NCBI GenBank assembly: GCA_034211175.1
Contig: JAXHUH010000235.1
Span: forward strand, 1-64,000
Direction of reading: 5' to 3'
DNA length: 64,000 nucleotides
Source: JAXHUH01 sp034211175
GTDB lineage: Bacteria; Actinomycetota; Acidimicrobiia; Acidimicrobiales; CAIXPF01
How positions within the stretch are numbered: position 1 is the first letter of the stretch; every line of letters starts with the position of its first letter. The translations under genes and the position numbers were made by a program. The notes under the pieces were generated by a model. It searched no databases, was not told the DNA's origin, and saw nothing but the letters and a program-made list of their open reading frames with translations. Of this stretch, positions 1-7,127 are shown piece after piece.

Positions 1-99
1 TTTAATAAGCCCTGTAAAAAGGCTGGCAAGAAGCGTTGCGGTTTTTTCAGAAATATCGCCGTGGGGGAGGAACGGGGCGGGGCGGGGCGGGACCGGTGA
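1..99 (+). other. AT-rich left edge with open reading tail
   Basis: The first 60 bases hold 25 G/C, about 42 percent, in sharp contrast to the rest of the window. Frame 1 is open from the edge to a TGA at 97-99 and encodes a Lys/Arg-rich tail (KKAGKKRCGFFRN). It could be the 3' end of a gene that starts outside the window, or a non-coding low-GC patch. There is too little sequence to decide. Confidence 0.3.
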
Positions 100-218
100 G
101 GAGCAGGTCGGGCGGCGATACGACCGCGGTCGGCTCACCCGATCGGCGCCGCGGGACCGCCCGAAAGGGGGAGGGCGGGATCAACCCGGGGCCGGACGAC
201 CCGCGACGGCCGGATCCT

Positions 219-224
219 TAGCGT
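219..224 (+). promoter_or_regulatory. Candidate leaderless -10 box (TAGCGT)
   Basis: TAGCGT ends 7 bases before the ATG at 232. The spacing matches a TAnnnT element placing the transcription start at the start codon, a pattern repeated before many genes in this window. No convincing -35 box was seen. Confidence 0.5.
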
Positions 225-231
225 CACCGCC

Positions 232-987
232 ATGACGTTCACCGTGTCCGTGTCCGCTCCCCCGGCGGTCGCCGCCCGCGCCCAGCAGGCGTCGAAGGTG
301 TACGGCCGGGGCAACACCGAGGTCCGCGCCCTCGACGGCGTCGACGTCTCCTTCGCCACCGGCGAGTTCACCGCCATCATGGGCCCCTCCGGCTCCGGCA
401 AGTCGACCCTGATGCACTGCATGGCCGGCCTCGACCGCCTCTCCGCCGGCAAGGTGTTCATCGGCGACACCGACCTGGCGTCGCTCAACGAGAAGGCGCT
501 GACCGAGATGCGCCGCGACCGCATCGGGTTCGTATTCCAGTCGTTCAACCTGGTGCCGACGCTGAGCGCCTACGAGAACATCACGCTTCCCACGACGCTC
601 GCCGGCCGCCGGGCCGACCGCGAGTGGGTCGACGGGGTCATCGAGACGGTCGGGCTCGCCAAGCGGGTGAAGCACCGCCCCTCCGAGCTCTCCGGCGGCC
701 AGCAGCAGCGGGTCGCGGTGGCCCGTGCGCTCGCCAGTCGGCCGCAGATCATCTTCGCCGACGAGCCCACCGGCAACCTCGACTCCCGCACCGGCGCCGA
801 GATCCTCGACTTCATGCGCCGCGCCGTGCGCGAGCTGGGCCAGACCATCGTGATGGTCACCCACGACCCGGTCGCCGCCGGCTACGCGTCCCGCGCCGTG
901 TTCCTCGCCGACGGCAGCGTCGTCGGCGACCTGGCCGACCCGACGCCGGACCTCGTCCTCGAGCGGATGAAGCACTTCGGCAGCTGA
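232..987 (+). CDS. ABC transporter ATP-binding protein (MacB/LolD type)
   Basis: ATPase subunit of a type VII (MacB/LolD/FtsE-like) ABC system that couples ATP hydrolysis to a periplasm-facing FtsX-type permease rather than to substrate passage through a pore. All catalytic motifs are visible in 251 residues: Walker A GPSGSGKST (51-59), Q-loop Gln103, signature LSGGQQQ (153-159), Walker B IIFADEP (173-179) and switch His211. The length is normal for the family. The matching permease starts 103 bases downstream in the same direction, so the two very likely form one transporter. The substrate cannot be told; lipoprotein or peptide export and cell-envelope stress roles are common for relatives. 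The ATG start is supported by the TAGCGT box just upstream. Confidence 0.93.
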   Translation: MTFTVSVSAPPAVAARAQQASKVYGRGNTEVRALDGVDVSFATGEFTAIMGPSGSGKSTLMHCMAGLDRLSAGKVFIGDTDLASLNEKALTEMRRDRIGFVFQSFNLVPTLSAYENITLPTTLAGRRADREWVDGVIETVGLAKRVKHRPSELSGGQQQRVAVARALASRPQIIFADEPTGNLDSRTGAEILDFMRRAVRELGQTIVMVTHDPVAAGYASRAVFLADGSVVGDLADPTPDLVLERMKHFGS

Positions 988-1090
988 GCCGCGGGCGCCC
1001 GCCTCCCGTGGGCACCGCGGCGCTCGCGCCCCCACCTCCCCGAACCGCCCCCTCACCCCCGACGCACCCCGGAAGAACCGAGGCCCGGTC

Positions 1091-3640
1091 ATGCTCAAGC
1101 TGACCCTCAGACAGTTGCTGTCCCACAAGATCCGCTTCGCGATGACGACGTTCGCGGTCGTCCTCGGCGTGAGCTTCGTCGTCGGCTCGTTCACCCTGGC
1201 CGACAGCCTCCGGGAGGTGTTCGGAACGCTCGGCGACGACATCGTCGAGGGCACCGACGCCGAGGTCCGCGGCGTCGAGCAGTTCGAGGGCGACGCGTCG
1301 TCGCGCCAGCTCGTCGACGAGTCCGTCCTCGACGTCGTGCGCGGCGTCGACGGTGTCGAGAAGGCCGCCGGCGAGGTCAACGGCTCGGCGGTCGTGTTGG
1401 ACGCCGCCGGCGAGCAGGTCGCCGCCGACAGCTTCCCCCAGCTGATCGCATGGGAGGGTGCCCCACCGGGCGAGACCGACGGCAACCTGACGATCATCGA
1501 GGGTGCCGCGGCCAGGGGTGAGGAGATCGCGGTCGACGTCGACACCGCGGCCGACGAGGACATCACCATCGGCGACACCCTCACCGTGCGGTCGGCCGCC
1601 GAGACCCGTGAGCTGACCGTGTCGGGCCTGGTCCGCTTCGGCGACGAGGACACCGGCCTCGCCGGCGCCGCGCTGTGGATCGTCGACCCACCGACCGCGC
1701 AGGCGCTGCTCGGCCTGGGCGACAGCTTCCAGACCATCAGCGTGCAGGCGGCCGACGGCGTCGATCCGGTCGAGCTGACCGAGCGCATCGGCGACCAGCT
1801 GGGCGCCGACTACGAGGTCGTCACCAGCGAGGCCGTCGCCGAGGAGTTCAGCGACGAGTTCTCGTCGATCATCGACATCTTCCGCAACGCCCTGCTGGCG
1901 TTCGCGCTCGTCGCGCTCGTGGTGAGCGCGTTCCTGATCAACAACACGTTCAACATCGTGCTCGGCCAGCGGATCCGCGAGCTGGCGCTCCTGCGGGCGC
2001 TCGGTGCCGCCAGCCGCCAGGTCACGTTCGCGGTGGTCGCCGAGGCCGTGGCCGTCGGCCTGATCGCCTCGCTCGCCGGTGTCGGCTTCGGCCTGGTCGT
2101 GGCGCTCGGGCTCAAGGCGCTCATCGCCAGCCAGGGCGGCGGGCTGCCCGACGGACCGCTCGTCGTCGCCCCGCTCACCTGGGTCGCCGCGTTCGTCGTC
2201 GGCGTCGGGGTGACGACCGTCGCGTCACTGGCGCCGGCCCGCAAGGCGTCGACCATCCCGCCGGTCGCGGCGATGCGTGACGGGATGGCGTTCGGCGGTG
2301 CGAGCGGGCGGCGGCGGTTCGTCATCGGCACCGCGCTGCTCGCGGTCGGCGCCGCCATGCTCGGCTACGGCCTCTTCGGCGACCCTGGCTCGACGCCGGC
2401 GCTGCTCACCATGCTCGGCGGCGGTGCGCTCGGGGTGTTCGTGGCGGTCGCCGCGCTCAGCCCGCTCGTGGCCCGCCCGGTCGTGCGCACCCTCGGCGCT
2501 CCTCTGGCCCGGGTCTTCGGTACCGCTGGCCGCCTCAGCCGGGAGAACGCCGCCCGCAGCCCCCAGCGCACCGCGGCCACGGCGTCGGCCCTCATGGTCG
2601 GCCTCGCCCTCGTGGCCATGGCGGCCACGGTCGGCGAGTCGCTCAAGCAGAGCTTCCTCGGCGTCATCGACGACACGATCACGGCCGACGTGTTCGTCAC
2701 CGATGAGTCGTTCGTGGGTGCGAGCCCGATGTTCGTCGACGAGGTCTCGCAGCTGCCCGAGATCGAGGCCGTCACCGGCTTCCGCTTCGGGCAGGTCAGG
2801 GTCGACGGCGACGGCAAGGAGGTCCTCAGCGCCGACGGCACCGTGCTCGACGAGTTGATCGACCCCAACTTCGTCGAGGGCGGCACCGAAGGGCTCACCG
2901 ACGACGGCTTGCTCCTCCACGAGGACCCGGCAACGGAGCGCGGCCTCCACGTCGGCGACACCGTCGAGGTCGTCTTCGCCGAGACGGGCGCCCGGACGCT
3001 GACGGTCACCGGCATCTACGAGGACGCCTCCATCCTCGGGAACTGGCTGATCGACCAGACGACGTTCGAGGCCAACTTCCCGCCCCAGGCCCAGGTCGAC
3101 TCGATCGCCGCCGCCACCTTCGTCGAGGGCACCGACCTGAACGCCGGCATGGCGGCGGTCGACGCCGTCGGCGAGCGCTACCCGGAGGTGAAGATCGAGG
3201 ACCGCGCCGAGTTCCGGGCCAACCAGAAGGCACAGATCGACCAGACCCTCTACACGATCTCGATCCTCCTCGTCTTCGCCGTCATCATCGCAGCGCTCGG
3301 GATCGCCAACACCATGGCCCTGTCGGTGTTCGAGCGGACCCGGGAGCTCGGCCTCCTGCGGGCGGTGGGCATGTCCCGCCGCCAGCTGCGACGCATGGTC
3401 CGGTGGGAGTCGGTCATCGTCGCCGTGTTCGGGGCGGTGCTCGGCGTCGGCCTGGGCGTCGTCTTCGGCATCGGCGCCGTCTCGGCCATGCCCGACTCGG
3501 TCATGAACACCTTCGCCATCCCCACCGGGACATTGATCGTGATCCTGGTCGGCGCCGGCATCGTCGGCCTGGTCGCGGCGTACCTTCCGGCTCGACGGGC
3601 CGGCAAGCTCGACGTCCTCCGGGCGATCGCCCACGACTGA
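1091..3640 (+). CDS. FtsX/MacB-type ABC transporter permease
   Basis: Large membrane permease of 849 residues. The first membrane helix lies near residues 17-37 and is followed by an extracytoplasmic MacB_PCD-like domain. A first FtsX domain lies around 260-400 (begins IIDIFRNALLAFALVALVVS). A central pair of hydrophobic segments and a second extracytoplasmic domain follow, then a C-terminal FtsX domain near 715-835 with the conserved FERTRELGLLRAVGM stretch. This duplicated layout is the usual one for actinobacterial FtsX-like permeases with a separate ATPase, here the gene just upstream. A GC-rich hairpin follows the stop. A paralogue without an adjacent ATPase lies at 13460-16153 and shares the N-terminal pattern. 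The transported substrate is unknown. Confidence 0.92.
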   Translation: MLKLTLRQLLSHKIRFAMTTFAVVLGVSFVVGSFTLADSLREVFGTLGDDIVEGTDAEVRGVEQFEGDASSRQLVDESVLDVVRGVDGVEKAAGEVNGSAVVLDAAGEQVAADSFPQLIAWEGAPPGETDGNLTIIEGAAARGEEIAVDVDTAADEDITIGDTLTVRSAAETRELTVSGLVRFGDEDTGLAGAALWIVDPPTAQALLGLGDSFQTISVQAADGVDPVELTERIGDQLGADYEVVTSEAVAEEFSDEFSSIIDIFRNALLAFALVALVVSAFLINNTFNIVLGQRIRELALLRALGAASRQVTFAVVAEAVAVGLIASLAGVGFGLVVALGLKALIASQGGGLPDGPLVVAPLTWVAAFVVGVGVTTVASLAPARKASTIPPVAAMRDGMAFGGASGRRRFVIGTALLAVGAAMLGYGLFGDPGSTPALLTMLGGGALGVFVAVAALSPLVARPVVRTLGAPLARVFGTAGRLSRENAARSPQRTAATASALMVGLALVAMAATVGESLKQSFLGVIDDTITADVFVTDESFVGASPMFVDEVSQLPEIEAVTGFRFGQVRVDGDGKEVLSADGTVLDELIDPNFVEGGTEGLTDDGLLLHEDPATERGLHVGDTVEVVFAETGARTLTVTGIYEDASILGNWLIDQTTFEANFPPQAQVDSIAAATFVEGTDLNAGMAAVDAVGERYPEVKIEDRAEFRANQKAQIDQTLYTISILLVFAVIIAALGIANTMALSVFERTRELGLLRAVGMSRRQLRRMVRWESVIVAVFGAVLGVGLGVVFGIGAVSAMPDSVMNTFAIPTGTLIVILVGAGIVGLVAAYLPARRAGKLDVLRAIAHD

Positions 3641-3668
3641 TCACACCTGACCGCCCCACCCGGAGGAG

Positions 3669-3698
3669 CCGGGCCGTCGATCCCGCCCGACGGCCCGG
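3669..3698 (+). terminator. GC-rich hairpin after the ABC permease
   Basis: CCGGGCCGTC and GACGGCCCGG form a perfect 10-bp stem with a 10-base loop, 28 bases after the permease stop. No T-run follows, so this is an intrinsic-like terminator by position and stability only. The rest of the 283-base gap up to 3923 holds a candidate promoter and no gene. Confidence 0.5.
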
Positions 3699-3875
3699 CC
3701 CGCTCCACCCCGTTCTCCCCCACCACCCGGTGCCCGCGTCGTCCACGGACGGCGCGGGCATCGGCGCGCCCGATCCCTGCGGTTCTGACGACCGATCGCA
3801 CCCGCAGCGCGTCGACACGGCGGGTGAATCGGGTTCCGAGCCGTGGTCAGAGGTCTGAAATCGGCTCCCTCCACC

Positions 3876-3881
3876 TAGGCT
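3876..3881 (+). promoter_or_regulatory. Candidate -10 box (TAGGCT) for lhgO
   Basis: TAGGCT would give a transcript starting near 3888 and a leader of about 35 bases before the GTG at 3924. A GGTGAGG ribosome-binding site lies in that leader. The same hexamer occurs before the permease at 13460. Confidence 0.4.
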
Positions 3882-3923
3882 CGGGCTCGTGACCCTTCGC
3901 ACCCCGCACGGGGTGAGGTCGAC

Positions 3924-5123
3924 GTGAGCGCAGCCGATGTCGTGGTGATCGGTGGCGGCATCGTCGGTCTCGCCACCGCACGAGCCATCACCACCAACCA
4001 TCCCGAGCGCAGCCTCGTCCTCCTCGACAAGGAGGACCACCTGGCGGCGCACCAGACGGGCCGCAACTCGGGCGTGATCCACTCCGGGATCTACTACAAG
4101 CCCGGTTCGATGAAGGCCCGCACGTGCACGACCGGGCGCGAGGCGCTCGTCGAGTTCTGCGAGCAGCACCGGGTCGCGTTCGAGACGTGCGGCAAGGTCA
4201 TCGTCGCCACCCGTGAGGCCGAGCTCACCCAGCTCGACGTGCTCGCCGAGCGGGCCCGGGCCAACGGCGTGCCGTGCGAGCGCATCGATCGCGCCCGCCT
4301 TCGGGAGCTGGAGCCGCACGGCGAGGGCCTCGCCGCCCTCCACGTGCCGGTCACCGGCATCGTCGACTTCGTCGGCATGTGCGAGGCGATCGCCACCGAC
4401 CTGCGCGACAAGGGCGCCGAGATCCGCCTGTCGAGCAAGGTCATCGACATCGACGAGCGCGACGACGGCATCCGGGTCTCCACGACGAGCGGCGACATCG
4501 AGGCCGGCACCATCGTCAACTGCGCCGGGCTGTTCTCCGACCGGGTCGCGCAGATGGCCGGGGCCGACGACGGCACCCGGATCATGCCGTTCCGGGGCGA
4601 GTACTACGAGCTCGTCCCCGAGCGCCGCAACCTGGTGAAGAACCTGATCTACCCGGTGCCCGACCCGCGGTTCCCGTTCCTCGGGGTCCACTACACCCGG
4701 ATGATCAACGGCGAGGTCCACGCCGGGCCCAACGCGGTGCCGGCGATGGCCCGCGAGGGCTACAACTGGCGGACCATCGACCGCCAGGACCTGCTCGAGG
4801 TGGCGAAGGCGCCGGCGACGCGGACCCTGGCCCGCAAGTACTGGAAGACCGAGGCCGGCGAGATCGTCCGGTCGATGTCCAAGCAGGCGTTCGTGCGGGC
4901 GCTGCGGGTGCTGGTCCCCGAGATCAACGGCGAGGACCTCGTCCGCGGCGAGGCCGGTGTGCGGGCCCAGGCGATCAGCCCCGAGGGCGACCTCCTCGAC
5001 GACTTCGCCATCAGCGAGACCACCCGCTCGGTCCACGTGCTCAACGCCCCGTCCCCCGCGGCGACGGCCAGCCTGGAGATCGGCCGACTCGTCGCCGAGA
5101 AGCTGGGCCCCCACCTCCACTGA
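3924..5123 (+). CDS. lhgO: L-2-hydroxyglutarate oxidase
   Basis: FAD-dependent oxidase/dehydrogenase that converts L-2-hydroxyglutarate to 2-oxoglutarate, passing electrons to oxygen or the quinone pool. The 399-residue protein opens with a dinucleotide-binding stretch VVVIGGGIVGLATA (GGGIVG at 10-15). It has the family's HQTGRNSGVIHSGIYY block near 43-58, the FRGEYYEL block and the C-terminal NAPSPAATASLEIG segment. Length and motif order match LhgO throughout. The GTG start is chosen because a GGTGAGG ribosome-binding site precedes it and the FAD motif begins immediately. The last codons and the stop lie in a 57-bp tandem duplication, which does not alter the reading frame. It stands alone between a hairpin and a convergent acetyltransferase gene. 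Confidence 0.92.
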   Translation: MSAADVVVIGGGIVGLATARAITTNHPERSLVLLDKEDHLAAHQTGRNSGVIHSGIYYKPGSMKARTCTTGREALVEFCEQHRVAFETCGKVIVATREAELTQLDVLAERARANGVPCERIDRARLRELEPHGEGLAALHVPVTGIVDFVGMCEAIATDLRDKGAEIRLSSKVIDIDERDDGIRVSTTSGDIEAGTIVNCAGLFSDRVAQMAGADDGTRIMPFRGEYYELVPERRNLVKNLIYPVPDPRFPFLGVHYTRMINGEVHAGPNAVPAMAREGYNWRTIDRQDLLEVAKAPATRTLARKYWKTEAGEIVRSMSKQAFVRALRVLVPEINGEDLVRGEAGVRAQAISPEGDLLDDFAISETTRSVHVLNAPSPAATASLEIGRLVAEKLGPHLH

Positions 5124-5213
5124 CAACCCGAGTCGGCCGCCGACATCGTCGCCGAGAAGCTGGGCCCCCACCTCCACTGACAACCCGAGTCGGCCGCCGA
5201 CGTCGTCGCCGAG
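5091..5213. repeat. 57-bp tandem duplication at the end of lhgO
   Basis: Two nearly identical 57-base units lie at 5091-5147 and 5148-5204, differing at one base (CGACATC versus CGACGTC) by direct reading, followed by a 9-base start of a third copy. The first copy contains the last codons and stop of lhgO; the second is an untranslated echo, including a second copy of the stop. The near identity suggests a recent duplication. Confidence 0.9.
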
Positions 5214-5217
5214 CGGC

Positions 5218-5622
5218 TCAGCGTTGCGCGCGCCAGGCGTGGTTGCGGAGCACGGCGCCGCCGGTGCGGTGGAAGCCGAGTCGCTCGTAGAACGGGAACA
5301 CGTCGGCGTCGCACATGACGTCGACCATGTAGAGCGGGCCGATCTCGACGAGCAATCGGCGGACCAGCTCGCTGCCGATCCCCCGGCCCCGGTGGCCGGG
5401 GAGCACCTCGAGCAGCGGCACGTAGGCGGTCAGCACCCCGTCGCTGATCGCGTTGACGAAGCCCACGGCGGAGTCATCCTCGACGGCGAGCACGACGTGG
5501 CTCGCCCGCTCGAGGACCAGCCGGTGCTCCTCCGGAGTCGGCGGCGACGCCCAGCCCTCGAAGAAGCCGCCGGCGAGTTGTGCGACGTTCACGCCGGCGG
5601 GGCTCGTCACGTAGTCGATCAC
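5218..5622 (-). CDS. GNAT family N-acetyltransferase
   Basis: Small acetyl-CoA-dependent acyltransferase of about 134 residues. The fold is shown by a central strand ending in VLEVLPGHRGRGIGSELVRRLL, where the R/Q-x-x-G-x-G/A acetyl-CoA loop is RGRGIG, and by the C-terminal DVFPFYERLGFHRTGGAVL segment typical of GNAT motif B. The GTG at 5622 is preferred to an upstream in-frame codon at 5697 because the longer version adds an Arg-rich, non-conserved extension that would run through the hairpins at 5661-5737. The substrate is not predictable. It is convergent with lhgO, with only the tandem repeat between them. Confidence 0.8.
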   Translation of the reverse strand: MIDYVTSPAGVNVAQLAGGFFEGWASPPTPEEHRLVLERASHVVLAVEDDSAVGFVNAISDGVLTAYVPLLEVLPGHRGRGIGSELVRRLLVEIGPLYMVDVMCDADVFPFYERLGFHRTGGAVLRNHAWRAQR

Positions 5623-5660
5623 GCGGCCAGGTTCCCGCGCACGGCGGTGGACGCGCCACG

Positions 5661-5681
5661 TCCGGGCAGCCGTTGCCCGGA
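5661..5681. terminator. Perfect hairpin upstream of the GNAT gene
   Basis: TCCGGGCA and TGCCCGGA form an 8-bp perfect stem around a 5-base loop. It lies between the phasin-like gene and the GNAT gene, which are both on the minus strand, and may terminate or attenuate read-through. No T-run is present. Confidence 0.35.
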
Positions 5682-5688
5682 CGCGAAA

Positions 5689-5737
5689 CGGCCGCACCCT
5701 TGCACCAGGGGGGAGAGAGGTGCTCGGGGTGCGGCCG
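5689..5737 (-). terminator. Inverted repeat after the phasin-like gene
   Basis: CGGCCGCACCC (5689-5699) and GGGTGCGGCCG (5727-5737) are perfect 11-bp arms separated by 27 bases. They sit about 50 bases beyond the phasin-like stop on the minus strand. The position suggests termination; the large loop makes this uncertain. Confidence 0.4.
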
Positions 5738-5785
5738 CTGGTTCGGAGCGCAGGATGTGGGGGAGGCGGTCCTGCGCCCGTCGAC

Positions 5786-6124
5786 TCAGCTCTTCGCCTT
5801 TGCGGCGTTGGCCGAGGTCGGCTTGTGGGTCTTCGTCTCGGCGCTCGCCGGGGCCTTGCCCAGACGGCTGGCCTCGGCCACCGACAGGGCGAAGTCGTGG
5901 TTCAGCTGCATCCACTCCTTGGCGAATGCGTACTGGTTCTCGATCAGCTCGGTCGCCGTGGGGAGACGGTCGGCGAAGGGCACGTTGCCGAACCGCTCGG
6001 GGACGACGCGGTCCATGACGGAGGCGGTGCGGCGGACGCCGTCGACCACCGGCTCCTGCCAGCGGGTGGCGAGATCGAGGAACTGCTCTTGACGCTCGGT
6101 GAGCTGGTCCATCACCTTGGACAT
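5786..6124 (-). CDS. Phasin-like small protein
   Basis: 112-residue, mainly helical protein with no membrane segment. It opens MSKVMDQLTERQEQFLDLA and contains the stretch IENQYAFAKEWMQLNHDFAL, which resembles the amphipathic helices of phasin-type granule-coating proteins; it ends in a Lys/Ala-rich tail (KTHKPTSANAAKAKS). The ATG at 6124 is chosen because GTGAGG sits 5 bases upstream; an in-frame GTG at 6157 has no ribosome-binding site. Phasins coat polyhydroxyalkanoate or lipid inclusions, but no PHA synthase is in the window, so the role is inferred from sequence character only. It could equally be a nucleoid-associated protein. An inverted repeat lies just upstream and two hairpins follow the stop. 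Confidence 0.6.
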   Translation of the reverse strand: MSKVMDQLTERQEQFLDLATRWQEPVVDGVRRTASVMDRVVPERFGNVPFADRLPTATELIENQYAFAKEWMQLNHDFALSVAEASRLGKAPASAETKTHKPTSANAAKAKS

Positions 6125-6151
6125 CGTTGCCTCACTTCGGGGGAAGACTGC

Positions 6152-6174
6152 TAGCACGTGTTGCTCTGGTGCTA
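6152..6174. promoter_or_regulatory. Candidate operator upstream of the phasin-like gene
   Basis: TAGCAC (6152-6157) and GTGCTA (6169-6174) form a symmetric pair with an 11-base spacer inside a relatively AT-rich patch 28 bases upstream of the phasin-like start. It could be a repressor site or part of the promoter. No regulator gene is adjacent. Confidence 0.35.
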
Positions 6175-6280
6175 ACTATTGCAAGCACGAGTGAGCGCGT
6201 CAAGGGAACTCCCGGTTTTTGCGCAGGATCCACCGACCCGGCCGGCACGCCGATCGGTCGAGGGAGCCGAGGTGGCCGGG

Positions 6281-7054
6281 CTACGGCGAGTCGAGGTCGT
6301 GGCGGGTGTGGTCGAACACCTCGACGGGCCGCCCCGGCCCGGTACGGGGGCGTGACCGGCGCCCGGGCCGGGCCGCACCGTCGTCGAGGTGACGCTGGAG
6401 CAGGTCCAACCGGCGCTGCATCACCTCGACCCGCAGCAGGAGGGCCTCCTTCTCGGCGACCGCCTCCCGGCGCTGGCGGAGCGGGTACACGGTGCTGAAG
6501 ACCACGCCGGCCAGCGCGAGCAGGGCACACACCACGGTGACCACGGCGTCCGCCATCCACGCCGCCCGCTGACCGCCTCCGGCGGCGACCGCCGCTTCGC
6601 CGGCCACGGGCACGTCGTCGGACGGGACGGTCGCATCCCCGGCGAGGCCCCTCGACATGGCCGTGTCACCAGCCTCGGCGCCGAGATCATCCGGCACGGT
6701 CCCGGGCGCGGGCCCACCGCTGACCACGGCCCGGCGCCCGTCGTCGACCGACGACGGCCCCGTCCCGCCGAGCGCGCTCGCGGCCGCGAGCACCACGCAG
6801 GCGGACACCACCAACGCCAGCGAGACGACCCGGGCCCGCGACCTCGGCGTGGCGTCGGCGTCCGGGCGGCCCGACGAGCGCTCGACACCGCGGTGGAGCG
6901 CGACGAGCGCCGTGCGCATGGCAACGAGCTGACCGTCGAGCACCTCCGCCGTGGCGGGTGCGCGGTCGCAGCCGCGACGTTCACCCACCCGGCGGGCCAG
7001 GCGTCGACCTCGTGCCGGCCGCTCGCTGCCCACTGCCACACCCCCGTCGTCCAT
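6281..7054 (-). CDS. Hypothetical protein with two membrane segments and a coiled coil
   Basis: Unrecognised protein of 257 residues. It has an N-terminal cytoplasmic helix rich in Arg, a membrane segment near 76-96 (VVSLALVVSACVVLAAASALG), an acidic/Gly-rich loop of about 70 residues, and a second membrane segment near 170-190. A charged, probably coiled-coil helix follows (REAVAEKEALLLRVEVMQRR), then an Arg/Pro-rich tail. The ATG at 7054 is chosen because a TACGGT box lies 15 bases upstream. The gene follows the large cyclase/ATPase gene on the same strand with a 73-base gap, so it may belong to the same signalling unit. No enzymatic motif was seen. Confidence 0.55.
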   Translation of the reverse strand: MDDGGVAVGSERPARGRRLARRVGERRGCDRAPATAEVLDGQLVAMRTALVALHRGVERSSGRPDADATPRSRARVVSLALVVSACVVLAAASALGGTGPSSVDDGRRAVVSGGPAPGTVPDDLGAEAGDTAMSRGLAGDATVPSDDVPVAGEAAVAAGGGQRAAWMADAVVTVVCALLALAGVVFSTVYPLRQRREAVAEKEALLLRVEVMQRRLDLLQRHLDDGAARPGRRSRPRTGPGRPVEVFDHTRHDLDSP

Positions 7055-7127
7055 CCGATCGCCGCGGCCACCGTACGCGAGCAGCCGGGCGTCGACGGAT
7101 CGCCCCTCCGGCGTGTTCAGGCGCGGG

